Shown: positions 8,272 through 17,044 of the stretch, in pieces
How the letters are laid out: the number at the start of each line of letters is the position of its first letter
Position numbering within the stretch: position 1 is the first letter of the stretch
Assembly: GCA_029210625.1 (NCBI GenBank)
Contig: JARGFU010000002.1
Coordinates: 227,290-291,289, forward strand
DNA: 64,000 nucleotides
Origin: Deltaproteobacteria bacterium
Lineage (GTDB): Bacteria; Myxococcota; Myxococcia; SLRQ01
Direction: 5' to 3'
The notes under the pieces: generated by a model
What the model was told of the DNA's origin: nothing
What the model saw: only the letters and a program-made list of their open reading frames with translations
Database searches by the model: none
Made by a program: the position numbers and the translations under genes

Positions 8272-8565
8272 GCCAGGAATTCTACACCAGACCACCGGGG
8301 CGCGTTCAATGTAGGGCGTACCCCACACCCCCCGTCGAGAGGCCCGAATTCCCTGAACTCGTTTGATGCCGCGAACCATCGACCCGAGGACGAGGTCCGG
8401 CGCCTCCACCCCTCAGCGGTGTGGGGTCAACCACTCACCCACGGGGGCGCGAGGGGTCCGGGAGAGGGCTTCCTGGGCCCCTGGCGGCCGGAAGGTCCCG
8501 GGCACGAACCTTGCTGGTCCTTCGCGGGCCGGAGTGCGTCGAGAGGCCGTCGTTCTTAGGATAGG
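8272..8565. other. Divergent intergenic region between the two VWA operons
   Basis: A 294-base region separates the leftward motor operon from the rightward VWA operon. Apart from the leftward promoter-like sequence at 8279-8309 I see no strong hairpin, repeat or small gene. The right half is GC-rich without a convincing promoter hexamer pair for the rightward operon, although TAGGAT lies just before the first start at 8566. Any shared regulator of the two operons would be expected to bind here. Confidence 0.5.
8279..8309 (-). promoter_or_regulatory. Candidate sigma-70-type promoter of the leftward operon
   Basis: On the minus strand TTGAAC (8309-8304) is followed 17-19 bases later by TGTAGA or TAGAAT (8284-8279). 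Transcription would begin near 8272, right at the TTG start of the first lipoprotein, so that mRNA could be nearly leaderless. This rests on consensus matching by eye only. Confidence 0.4.
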
Positions 8566-10830
8566 ATGAGCGGGAACTGGGGAGGCCAGCGATCAATGCA
8601 GCAGATGGACCTTGAGCGAGGGGCTCGAGCCTGGGGAGTCGTCCTGGGAGGACTGGCCCTGCTCGGTCTCCTCGTGCCCTTCGCCGCCGGGCTGGGCTCC
8701 TGCACCGACGCGCGCCTGCAGTACGAGCCGGCCGAGGAGCAGGTGGTCTACGACAACCTGCTGAAGGTCGAGGGCTCGATCTGCACCTACCCGGCGGACA
8801 ACGTCACCTTCCCGGTGAAGATCCTCTTCCTCCTCGACGCCTCGGCCTCCCTGCAGTGCACCGATCCGATGAACATCCGCTACACCGCGCTCAACGAGGT
8901 GGTGCAGGGGATGCTGGCCGCGCCCAACGTCCACATCGGCGCGGTGGCCTTCGCCTCCTTCTCCCGGCGCCTGAACTTCACCCAGAACGCGCAGGACATC
9001 ACCTCCTTCCTCAACGCTCCGGAGAACCAGAACGGCACCGCCACCGACTACCAGGGCGCGCTGGCCACGGCGGTGCAGATGATCGAGCAGGACATGATCG
9101 CGGTGGGCGCGGCCGAGCGGGCGCGCAGCCGCTACATCGTGGTGATGGTCTCCGACGGCCTGCCCATGCCCACCTGCCTGCCGGGCTGCGAGGACGACAT
9201 CCCGAACTGCACCAACGGCGACGACGACGACGGTGACGGGCTGGCCGACGGCGCCGATCCGGACTGCGCCAACATCAACGACAACGTGCTGCACCCCGAC
9301 AACCTCTCGGGGGTCTGCAACACCGATCCGGCCTTCCGCCGCGACCGCGTCGATCCCGACCTCTTCTACGTCGACATGCAGGGCATCTGCCCGGCCTACA
9401 ACCAGCCCGAGCAGCTGATGGCCCGCGTCGAGGATCTGATGGCGCTCAAGGACGCCTACTCCTCGGGTGAGCTCTCCCTCCACAGCGTCTTCCTCTTCGC
9501 CCCCGAGGCCGTGGTCGCCAGCCGCTGCACCGCGCAGTACGCGCAGCTCCTCGGCGGCGACCGGGACACCGCTGTGGCGATGATGCAGTCCATGTCCGAC
9601 GCGGGGAACGGCATCTTCCGGGACGTGAACACGACCACCGGAGAGACCGACTTCCTCGAGTTCGACTACACCTCCCTGGAGAGCGTCTACTGGATGACCG
9701 AGATGCTGGCCGTGAACCAGCACGCGGTGCCGACGGTCGACGCCATGGTCCCGGACTCGGACATGGACGGCATCCCCGATCTGGTCGAGGACGAGCTGGG
9801 CACCAACTGGCTCGAGCCGGACTCGGACGTCGACGCGGCCGGGGTGCCCACCCAGGACGGCTACCGCGACTTCTTCGAGGATCGCTACGACAGCTCCGGC
9901 TTCGACCCGGTCGATCCGAACCTGCCCTCCGCGCCCTGCACCGACACCGCCGATCTCGACGGCGACGGGCTCAACGGCTGCGAGGAGAACTTCATGGGCA
10001 CCGGGCCCCGGCTGCCCGACACCGACGGCGATCGCATCCCCGACGGCATCGAGCTGCGGGCCGGCACCGATCCGCTGCGGGACGACAGCCAGGAGGACCC
10101 CGACTTCGACGGCCTCTCGAACCGGGACGAGATCCGCGCCCGGACGATGCCCCTGGTCCCCGACATGGACCGCTATCGGACCTCCTCGATCCGCTACGGC
10201 CTGGACGACCTCGGTCAGCACCTGATCCCCAACCTCCTCACCGGCGAGCTCGAGCTGCGGCGCTGCTACGACTTCCGGGTCAGCCGGATCGAGCTGGTGC
10301 CCACGCCGCTGCCCAGCGACCGGGGCCTCAACCGGATCCTGATCTACGCCATGCAGGAGCCGGTGCAGCTGGTGGGCGCGCGGCCGATCACCCAGGTCGC
10401 CTGCGTCGAGGCCTACTACCAGGGCGAGACCACCAAGGACCCGCCCAGCGGCGTCATCGAGCTGACCCAGGAGTACTGGGACACGGTGGCCTTCGCCTTC
10501 CAGGCCCAGTTCGACGCCATCCGGGACGAGTGCGCCACGAACGGCCGCCGCGGCGGCCTCATCAACCGCATGCGCGAGTGCATGCCGGCGAAGATCCAGG
10601 TGGGCAAGTACCTCTTCACCCGGGACGAGCTGGAGGATCTGGTCCGCAAGTACGCCGACCCCGACCTCATCATGCGCATCCCGATCACCGCCTCGGACAT
10701 CTTCGTGGATCTCGAGATCTTCGATCCCGACACCGACTGCCACCGGCCCTGGGAGATCTCCCGGCTGCAGCAGCTCCTCAACGATCTGCGCGACGAGTGC
10801 CGGACCTGCCCCGCGGTGACGGGAGGCTAG
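8566..10830 (+). CDS. VWA lipoprotein with TSP3-type calcium repeats
   Basis: 754 residues from 8566; an in-frame ATG at 8596 preceded by GGGGAGG may be the true start. The signal anchor LALLGLLVPFAAGLGSC ends in a lipobox Cys46. The motif VEGSICTYPADNVTFPVKIL precedes a VWA domain with an intact MIDAS, D91-A-S-A-S, plus IVVMVSDGLPMP. An acidic insertion, NGDDDDGDGLADG, sits inside the VWA region. D-x-D-G repeats (DSDMDGIPD, DLDGDGLNG, DTDGDRIPD, DPDFDGLSN) occupy about 400-530. The C-terminal domain carries RCYDFRVSRIELVPT and NRILIYA, shared with its two paralogues. It is the first gene of the rightward operon; the next starts 4 bases after its stop. It is probably displayed on the outer membrane and binds a ligand through divalent metal. 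Confidence 0.92.
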   Translation: MSGNWGGQRSMQQMDLERGARAWGVVLGGLALLGLLVPFAAGLGSCTDARLQYEPAEEQVVYDNLLKVEGSICTYPADNVTFPVKILFLLDASASLQCTDPMNIRYTALNEVVQGMLAAPNVHIGAVAFASFSRRLNFTQNAQDITSFLNAPENQNGTATDYQGALATAVQMIEQDMIAVGAAERARSRYIVVMVSDGLPMPTCLPGCEDDIPNCTNGDDDDGDGLADGADPDCANINDNVLHPDNLSGVCNTDPAFRRDRVDPDLFYVDMQGICPAYNQPEQLMARVEDLMALKDAYSSGELSLHSVFLFAPEAVVASRCTAQYAQLLGGDRDTAVAMMQSMSDAGNGIFRDVNTTTGETDFLEFDYTSLESVYWMTEMLAVNQHAVPTVDAMVPDSDMDGIPDLVEDELGTNWLEPDSDVDAAGVPTQDGYRDFFEDRYDSSGFDPVDPNLPSAPCTDTADLDGDGLNGCEENFMGTGPRLPDTDGDRIPDGIELRAGTDPLRDDSQEDPDFDGLSNRDEIRARTMPLVPDMDRYRTSSIRYGLDDLGQHLIPNLLTGELELRRCYDFRVSRIELVPTPLPSDRGLNRILIYAMQEPVQLVGARPITQVACVEAYYQGETTKDPPSGVIELTQEYWDTVAFAFQAQFDAIRDECATNGRRGGLINRMRECMPAKIQVGKYLFTRDELEDLVRKYADPDLIMRIPITASDIFVDLEIFDPDTDCHRPWEISRLQQLLNDLRDECRTCPAVTGG

Positions 10831-10834
10831 GGGA

Positions 10835-13018
10835 GTGATGCGCAAGCGAGCCGCCCGGCATCACGTCCTGCTCCTCCTCGGCCTGCTCGGCTTCGGCCTG
10901 GGCTTCGGCTGCGCCCGCTCCACCCTCGAGAAGTGGCCGCCCCGCGAGGACACCCACCGCGACGACAAGCTCGAGATCGACGGCAGCCTCTGCACCCGAG
11001 AGCCCGAGAGCCTGATCTTCCCGCTGCGGGTGCTCTTCATCGTCGACGGCTCGGAGTCGATGCGGATCACCGACCCGGTGGATCCGGTCACCCTCCAGAC
11101 CGGCCGCGAGATGGCGGTGGAGGCGACCTGGCAGGACCTGCTGGACCAGGGCATCGAGGGCGTGCGCATCGGGATCATGCGCTTCTCCGCCCAGGCCCAG
11201 AGCTACACGCCGGTGGACTACGACGGCGACACCGTGCCCGACTCCTACTTCACGGTGGACCCCCTGCAGCTCACCTCGGCGACCTCCCAGCTGCAGGACA
11301 CGGACCGGACCACGAACTACCTCAACGCCCTCTCCGAGGCCTACTTCGAGCTGCGCACCGAGATGCTCCAGGGCGACATCGAGTCGCTGCCCCTCTCGAA
11401 GTACGTGGTGATCTTCGTCTCGGACGGCATCCCGGACATCGACGATCAGGAGTCGCGGGAGAACTCCTCCGAGAACATCCTCGAGTCGGTGCTGCAGCTG
11501 CGGCGGCTCGCCGAGCTCTTCCACGTCGGCGACTTCTCCTTCCACACCGCCTACCTCTCGGCGGGGCAGGGGCCGGCCCTCGATCAGCCGGCCCAGCAGC
11601 TCCTGCGGCAGATGGCCGAGGTCGGCGGCGGCTCCTACCGCTCCTTCCCCAACGGCGAGGAGATCAACTTCCTCCACATCGATCTCTCGATCATCCGGCG
11701 GGTCTTCACCCTGCGGACCCTCGCGGTGATCAACGAGATGGCCCTCCTCGATCAGCACCAGAAGCCGGACATCGAGATGCCCCGCTTCGACTCCCTGGCC
11801 TACGTGGACCTCGACGGCAGCGGCGAGATGGACTGCGGCGAGCCGCTGGTCGACTCGGACGGCGACGGGCTCGCGGACCACGTCGAGCTGCGCATCGGCT
11901 CGGATCCCTTCCTCGCCGACACCGACGACGACGGCCTCTCCGATCGGGTGGAGTGGGACTTCCGGATGTCGGGGCGGGATCCCCTCGATCCCGACGACTC
12001 GAAGTGCTTCGTCCCCGAGCCCTGCCGCGACTGCGGGGCCGACGGCTCCTGCCCGGAATCGCCGGGCTACCCGGGTCCGGACGCGGGCGAGGCCCCCTGG
12101 TCCTGCGGCGCCGACGGGCTCTGCCCCGCCGACCCCGGCTACCCCGGCCCCGACGCCGGCGAGAACCCCGGCTCCTGCGGGGTGGACGGCCTCTGCCCGC
12201 CGGATCCGGGCTACCCCGGCCCCGACTCCGGCGAGGGCGACGGGATCTGCGACTGCCTGCGGGACGGCGACCGCGACGGCGTCTGCGACTGCGTGGGCGA
12301 CCCCGACCAGGTCTGCATGGACGCCGCCGGCCACGACTGCCTCGACACCGACCTCGACGGCTGGTGCGACTGCCCCGACCTCGACGTGGACGGCCGCTGC
12401 GACTGGGAGGACCGCGACGGCGATCGGCTGGGCGACTGCGAGGAGATCTTCTTCGGCTCGGCCAGCAACGGCACCGACTCCGACGCCGACGGGCTGCCCG
12501 ACACCCTCGAGGTGCGCTTCCGCACCAGCCCGGTGGAGGCGGACGAGGTCGGCGATCTGGACTTCGACCTGACGCCGAACGGGGTCGAGGTCGAGACCGC
12601 CACCGATCCCCTCTGCGACGACTCGGCCTTCCGCTCCGAGGCCGCCTACCGGTACCGGATCGAGGAGCTGGGACTGCAGGGCGCGAGCACCTGCTACGAC
12701 TTCCAGGTCAGCAACATCACCCTGGTCCCCACCCTGCAGAACCCGGCCGCCGACTTCCCCGGGAACGGATGGAACCGGGTGCTCGTCTACGCGGGCGAGG
12801 TGGCCTTCGACGATCCCGAGACCTTCGCGGCCTACCGGGTCGCCTGCGTGGAGGCGAGCTACGTCGCCGACGGCGACTACAAGAACCCGCCCTCGGGTCG
12901 CATGACGGTCGGCGGCGCCGATCCGGCAGAGGACCTCCTGACCAACCCCGAAGCCTGGAGAGGGAAATTCGTCGATGTGCGCGACTTCGATCCGGACCTG
13001 CACTGCCTCCGCCCCTAG
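10835..13018 (+). CDS. VWA lipoprotein with TSP3-type repeats and a Gly/Pro/Cys repeat insert
   Basis: 727 residues; GTG at 10835 or ATG at 10838 (GGGGAG just upstream). The lipobox GLGFGC gives Cys26. IDGSLCTREPESLIFPLRVL leads into the VWA domain with intact MIDAS D71-G-S-E-S and VVIFVSDGIPD. Calcium-type repeats (DSDGDGLAD, DTDDDGLSD, DSDADGLPD) flank three copies of a 24-residue repeat containing PGYPGPDAGE. A Cys/Asp-rich stretch (GDGICDCLRDGDRDGVCDC) follows. The C-terminus repeats the shared domain: CYDFQVSNITLVPT, NRVLVYAGE, VACVEASY. It is co-transcribed with the preceding paralogue, and its 3' end overlaps the next gene by 44 bases. Confidence 0.92.
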   Translation: MMRKRAARHHVLLLLGLLGFGLGFGCARSTLEKWPPREDTHRDDKLEIDGSLCTREPESLIFPLRVLFIVDGSESMRITDPVDPVTLQTGREMAVEATWQDLLDQGIEGVRIGIMRFSAQAQSYTPVDYDGDTVPDSYFTVDPLQLTSATSQLQDTDRTTNYLNALSEAYFELRTEMLQGDIESLPLSKYVVIFVSDGIPDIDDQESRENSSENILESVLQLRRLAELFHVGDFSFHTAYLSAGQGPALDQPAQQLLRQMAEVGGGSYRSFPNGEEINFLHIDLSIIRRVFTLRTLAVINEMALLDQHQKPDIEMPRFDSLAYVDLDGSGEMDCGEPLVDSDGDGLADHVELRIGSDPFLADTDDDGLSDRVEWDFRMSGRDPLDPDDSKCFVPEPCRDCGADGSCPESPGYPGPDAGEAPWSCGADGLCPADPGYPGPDAGENPGSCGVDGLCPPDPGYPGPDSGEGDGICDCLRDGDRDGVCDCVGDPDQVCMDAAGHDCLDTDLDGWCDCPDLDVDGRCDWEDRDGDRLGDCEEIFFGSASNGTDSDADGLPDTLEVRFRTSPVEADEVGDLDFDLTPNGVEVETATDPLCDDSAFRSEAAYRYRIEELGLQGASTCYDFQVSNITLVPTLQNPAADFPGNGWNRVLVYAGEVAFDDPETFAAYRVACVEASYVADGDYKNPPSGRMTVGGADPAEDLLTNPEAWRGKFVDVRDFDPDLHCLRP
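12032..12247 (+). repeat. Three tandem 72-bp repeats inside a VWA lipoprotein gene
   Basis: Three consecutive in-frame units of 24 codons, each beginning with Cys-Gly-[AV]-Asp-Gly and containing Pro-Gly-Tyr-Pro-Gly-Pro-Asp-[AS]-Gly-Glu. Units two and three are closest to each other; the first has diverged most. The repeat is Gly/Pro-rich with two Cys per unit, so it would make an extended, disulphide-pinned stalk. Unequal exchange could change its copy number. Confidence 0.85.
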
Positions 13019-15062
13019 GGCGCTCTTCCTGGCGCTGCCCCTCGTCCTGCTCCTCGCGGCTGGCTGCCCGCCGGGGGAGGGCGATCCGGACGGGGGCGGG
13101 AGCGACAGCGGGCCCGCGGGCTCCTGCCAGTGGGACGACTCGACCGATCCCGGCTCGGCGGCCGATCTGGCCCTCGCGACCCAGGTCGACGGCTGGCTCT
13201 GCCCCATCGAGGACGAGGACTGGTACCGCTTCACCATGGCGCCCGGCGATCACCTGGTCGGCGTGAGCCTCTGCATGGGCGACTGCCAGCCGGACTCCCT
13301 CTCTCCGGTGGAGCCCACCTACGCCATCCACACCCGGGAAGCGAGCGGGGTGCCGGGCAACGCCGTGGCGGCGCCGCCGGCCGAGGACGTCGGCGGGAGC
13401 CTGGACATCGTCCACTGCATGGCGCCAGGCGACTACTTCCTGGTGGTGCGGGATCAGAACGACGACGCCCAGGACATCCGGCGCCCCTACCACCTCACGG
13501 TGACCTCGGCCCCGGATCCCGACGGCAGCGAGCCCAACGACGACGCCGGCGCGGCCACCGCCCTGGCCGCGAACACCCCCGTCAACGGCAACGTCGCCTG
13601 CCGCGGCGACAGCGACTGGTACCGGGTCAACGTCCCGGCCGGGAACGTGCTGCGGGTGCAGCTGCAGTCCGAGGTCGCGACCTATCAGCCCACCTTCCGC
13701 CTCGAGGACGCCTCCGGCAACGTGGTGGTGACCATCAGCAACCCGGCCGGCGCGCTGCGCGCCACCGAGCTCGATCGCCTGGTGGCCGTCACCCAGCCGG
13801 GCGACTGGTACGTGGTGGTGAGCGACGACGATGGCTCCGAGGCCGACCCCGACGTGCCCTACACCCTGACGGTGGGGCTGGTGCCGGACAACGATCCCAA
13901 CGAGCCCAACAACCACGCCGGGGAGCCCACCGATCTGGCGGCCCAGACCTGCGGCGCGGGCTGGAGCCCGGACATCGTCCTCACCGGCACCTTCGGCGCG
14001 GCGGGCGACAACGACTGGTTCCGCATCCCCCTCTCGGGCTGCGCCAACGGCGTGATCGAGGCCGAGGTCGAGCTGAACACCGGCTCCCTCTCCAACGCCG
14101 AGGCCTGGGCGCTGCAGGAGGAGGTGCAGGCCGCCGTGAGCCTGATCCGGCCCCACGTCGCCTCGCCCTGCAGCGACCACGCGCAGTGCGTCTCGCTGAC
14201 CAAGACCTGCGGCGACAACTACGACTGCGCCGGGCTCTTCAACAGCTGCATGCCCGACGGCTTCTGCGCCGGCTCGGGCTCCTGCCTGCGTGACGGCCAG
14301 TGCGGGGCCACCGTGATCCAGCGGCAGTACAGCTCGAGCACCCCCGGCACCGGCGCGCCGCCGCCGAACCGCGCGATGATCTCGGCGCCCCTCTTCGGCG
14401 ACAACTACGTCTACGTGAAGGCCTCGGACTTCCAGGCCAACGGCGCGGCCCCCGACGTCACCTACACCCTGCGCATCCGGGTCCGGCGGGACCCCGACAC
14501 CCACGAGCCCTCGAACGTCTACACCCACCGGATCGAGCAGGGCGACTCCTCCAGCCTCCAGCTCTCCCGGGCCAGCGGGGTGCCGGTGCACGACTGCACG
14601 GTGGGCGACTGCTGCAACTCCGGCAACTGGGTGACCGGCGCGCTCTCCTACGAGATGGATCAGGACTGGTACACCTACCAGCACCCCTGTCCGGCCTCCG
14701 ACTGCACGCTGCGCTTCGTCTACGACGTCGATCCCGGACCGGCGGACACCTTCGTCGCGATCTACCGGGGCTCAAGCCTCTGGTTCGACCGCCTCATCCC
14801 CCTCTCCGGCGGGACCCAGGGCGCGCTGGTCGGCGCCTACGGCGGAGACCAGGCCGGCGACGAGTGCTTCTACGCCTTCCGCAACCACTCCAGCTACGGC
14901 ATCCAGATCCGCGATCTGCAGAACGACGGCGCCGACTGGAGCTCGGATCAGACCTACCGCTTCTGCATCGAGAAGGTGTCGAACGTCTGTGAAGAACCTC
15001 CCTGCAAGATCTGGACGGACCCCAATGATCCAACCATCGATCTCGGCTGTGGCCAGCCGTAG
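12975..15062 (+). CDS. Lipoprotein with several PPC-like (pre-peptidase C-terminal) domains
   Basis: 695 residues. The ATG at 12975 lies inside the end of the preceding gene and follows GAGAGG at a suitable distance. The lipobox LLLAAGC gives Cys31. At least three modules with the PPC signature appear: EDEDWYRFTMAPGDHL, GDSDWYRVNVPAGNVL and GDNDWFRIPL, separated by EPNDD/EPNNHAGEPTDL-type linkers. A Cys-rich segment (CSDHAQC to CLRDGQC) and a fourth unit around MDQDWYTYQHPCP follow. PPC domains fold as beta-sandwiches on secreted proteins. No protease or other catalytic domain is present, so it is probably a structural or binding surface protein. It overlaps both neighbours, marking it as an operon member. 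Confidence 0.88.
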   Translation: MCATSIRTCTASAPRALFLALPLVLLLAAGCPPGEGDPDGGGSDSGPAGSCQWDDSTDPGSAADLALATQVDGWLCPIEDEDWYRFTMAPGDHLVGVSLCMGDCQPDSLSPVEPTYAIHTREASGVPGNAVAAPPAEDVGGSLDIVHCMAPGDYFLVVRDQNDDAQDIRRPYHLTVTSAPDPDGSEPNDDAGAATALAANTPVNGNVACRGDSDWYRVNVPAGNVLRVQLQSEVATYQPTFRLEDASGNVVVTISNPAGALRATELDRLVAVTQPGDWYVVVSDDDGSEADPDVPYTLTVGLVPDNDPNEPNNHAGEPTDLAAQTCGAGWSPDIVLTGTFGAAGDNDWFRIPLSGCANGVIEAEVELNTGSLSNAEAWALQEEVQAAVSLIRPHVASPCSDHAQCVSLTKTCGDNYDCAGLFNSCMPDGFCAGSGSCLRDGQCGATVIQRQYSSSTPGTGAPPPNRAMISAPLFGDNYVYVKASDFQANGAAPDVTYTLRIRVRRDPDTHEPSNVYTHRIEQGDSSSLQLSRASGVPVHDCTVGDCCNSGNWVTGALSYEMDQDWYTYQHPCPASDCTLRFVYDVDPGPADTFVAIYRGSSLWFDRLIPLSGGTQGALVGAYGGDQAGDECFYAFRNHSSYGIQIRDLQNDGADWSSDQTYRFCIEKVSNVCEEPPCKIWTDPNDPTIDLGCGQP

Positions 15063-16449
15063 CCTCATCGTCGGCGCCCTGGCGCTTTCCCTCGGACTCG
15101 CCGGCTGCGACGGGGGAGGGGACCCGCCCCCCCTCGACGGTGGCGACCTCGACGCGGGGCGCCGGGACGGCAGCCTGCCGACGAACCCCTGGTCCAGCGA
15201 GACCATCGACACCGGCAACGTCGGGATGCAGATCTCGGTGGCCGTCGGGCCGGGTGACGTGGGGCGCGTCGCCTACTTCGCCACCCAGGCCTACGACGAC
15301 GGCGACTGCACCGAGATCCCGGACAACCCGCCGCGGCGCCAGCGCTGGCAGATCCGCTACGCCGAGGAGGGCGCCAGCGGCTGGACGGCCGAGGACGTCC
15401 TCGCGCCCCTCTACCTCGGGGTGCCGGTGGGCCTCCAGCTCCACACCGCCCCCGGCGGGACGGCCACCATCGCCACGATGATCGGCGATCCGGTGCCGCT
15501 CCTGCTCTTCTGCGGCGCGAACGACGTGGGCATCCTGGAGCGGGGCGGGGGAGGGGGCTGGACCCCCACCACCATCGTCACCTCCAGCGGACAGGCGGCC
15601 ACCGGGGAGCCCGCCAGCGACTTCGGAGAGGTCGTGGGCTACTGGACCTCCCTGGCCTGGGACTCCGGCGGCCGGATGGGCTTCGCCTACAAGGACGTGC
15701 ACGCCGGCTCCCTCCAGGGAGACGACTTCAAGCGCGCCGACCTCGAGCTGGCCCTCGGCAACGGCGGCGGCTTCCAGAACATCCCGGTCGACTGGGGCGA
15801 GGGCGCCGGCAACTACAACGCCATCACCTTCGACGGCCAGGACCGGCCGGTGATCGCCTACCACGTGCCCACCGAGGGCATCATCACCTCCCGCCACGGG
15901 ATCTGGGCCACCCGCACCTCCGACGGCGGCGCCACCTGGGAGCGGCTGCAGCTCCACATCGGCGGCACGGCCGAGCGCATCGCGGTGACCAACGACCCCC
16001 GCACCGGCGAGCCGATCTTCGCCTACTACTCGGGTGGCGAGGCGCTGCCCTACCTCGCCCGCCTCACCGATCCCACGCAGTTCGAGGACCTGGCCAACGG
16101 CTGGGAGAAGGAGCGCCTGGGCGATCCCCGCTTCGACGAGGGCTACTCACCATCGATCGCCTTCGACCCCGAGGGCAACCTCGGCATCGCCTACTACCGC
16201 TGCGTCCGGGTGAACCGGGGCGTGGGCAGCTGCAACCCCAACGACGACGCCGTGGTCTTCGCCTGGGACGACGCGGGCACCTGGGTGACCGAGGTGGTCG
16301 ACGAAGGTGGCGAGGGGCACTGCGGGATGTATCCTTCCCTGGCCTTCGACAGCACCGGGCGGGCCATCATCGGCTACCAGTGCGTGGAACAGGTCGGCGG
16401 CGAGTTCGAGTTCCAGACCAAGATCGCAACCCGAGAGCCACTCCTATGA
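15025..16449 (+). CDS. Lipoprotein resembling BNR/sialidase-type beta-propellers
   Basis: 474 residues from the ATG at 15025, which follows GGACGGA; a GTG at 14989 is the alternative. The signal ALALSLGLAGC gives Cys28, followed by a Gly/Asp/Pro-rich linker. The mature protein holds repeats such as SLAWDSGGRMGFAYKD, AITFDGQDRPVIAYH, RTSDGGATWERLQ, SIAFDPEGNLGIAYY and SLAFDSTGRAIIGYQ. These look like propeller blades, one with the Ser-x-Asp-x-Gly-x-x-Trp Asp-box of BNR repeats. No sialidase catalytic residues can be assigned. It overlaps the PPC gene by 38 bases and the next gene by 4 (ATGA). Confidence 0.88.
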   Translation: MIQPSISAVASRSLIVGALALSLGLAGCDGGGDPPPLDGGDLDAGRRDGSLPTNPWSSETIDTGNVGMQISVAVGPGDVGRVAYFATQAYDDGDCTEIPDNPPRRQRWQIRYAEEGASGWTAEDVLAPLYLGVPVGLQLHTAPGGTATIATMIGDPVPLLLFCGANDVGILERGGGGGWTPTTIVTSSGQAATGEPASDFGEVVGYWTSLAWDSGGRMGFAYKDVHAGSLQGDDFKRADLELALGNGGGFQNIPVDWGEGAGNYNAITFDGQDRPVIAYHVPTEGIITSRHGIWATRTSDGGATWERLQLHIGGTAERIAVTNDPRTGEPIFAYYSGGEALPYLARLTDPTQFEDLANGWEKERLGDPRFDEGYSPSIAFDPEGNLGIAYYRCVRVNRGVGSCNPNDDAVVFAWDDAGTWVTEVVDEGGEGHCGMYPSLAFDSTGRAIIGYQCVEQVGGEFEFQTKIATREPLL

Positions 16450-16895
16450 TCCGCTCCTTCTCCCTCGTCTCCGGTCTCCTCCTCCTCGCCCTCTCCGGGG
16501 TGGCTTGCGGGGGAGGGCCCGACAAGCTCTCGGGTAGTCTGGATGAGTACTACGACCTCAGCTTCGTCGAGACCCGCGCCCGCCTCTTCCCCAGTCAGCT
16601 CTCCGTCGAGTGGATCGACGAGGACCGGGAGGTCGTGGTGCGGGCGACGGTGAACGTGAACCAGGTCAGCCTCGAGGGACCGGCGACCGTCGATCTCGCG
16701 CTCTACGGTGATCTCTCTGGTCGCTCCGGTGGGACGCCCATCCCCGAGATGGAGTCCGGAACCCTCGTCCTCGATGCCTATGCCCCGGAGGCCGGGGCCG
16801 CGGTGGAGGGATCCCTCGATGCCGAGGTCATCGGGCAGCGGGGGAACGCGACCGTCTCGGGTCAGTTCAAGACGATCCTCGACGATCAGCGCTGA
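16446..16895 (+). CDS. Small lipoprotein, last gene of the rightward operon
   Basis: 149 residues from the ATG at 16446, which overlaps the preceding stop. The signal SLVSGLLLLALSGVAC gives Cys21. The mature part is about 128 residues with alternating hydrophobic strands (VVVRATVNVNQVSL, ATVDLALYGDL, GTLVLDAYAPEAGAAVEGSL) ending in a likely final strand. It looks like a small beta-sandwich or half-barrel. No family is recognised. Its stop is followed directly by the large inverted repeat at 16903-16998. Confidence 0.82.
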   Translation: MIRSFSLVSGLLLLALSGVACGGGPDKLSGSLDEYYDLSFVETRARLFPSQLSVEWIDEDREVVVRATVNVNQVSLEGPATVDLALYGDLSGRSGGTPIPEMESGTLVLDAYAPEAGAAVEGSLDAEVIGQRGNATVSGQFKTILDDQR

Positions 16896-16902
16896 GCCGC
16901 CC

Positions 16903-16998
16903 GTCCACGTACACGTACACGTACACGGGTCCTCCAGGGGACCCGGAGTCCGTGTTGGGAGAAATGGAAAGGCCGTGCACGTGGACGTGTACGTGGAC
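16903..16998. repeat. Long inverted repeat with nested hairpin and short tandem repeats
   Basis: The arms 16903-16927 and 16974-16998 are reverse complements with 23 of 25 positions matching. Inside the 46-base loop is a second stem, CGGGTCC (16926-16932) with GGACCCG (16939-16945). The left arm is a hexamer tandem repeat (ACGTAC units). The right arm contains GTGGACGTGTAC twice in tandem (16981-17004). It lies between the last lipoprotein gene and the PEGA kinase gene, with no U-tract after it. It could be an attenuator, an mRNA stabiliser or a protein-binding palindrome. Confidence 0.85.
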
Positions 16999-17044
16999 GT
17001 GTACGAGCAGGGCCGTGAGGCTTCGGGGTAGAATCAAAGGTTGA

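Noticed and set aside
16708-17031. Frames reading through the inverted repeat with VHVHVH or VYVYVYV runs
   Set aside because: The runs only reflect the tandem hexamers; the frames overlap a real lipoprotein gene and have no start or ribosome site of their own.
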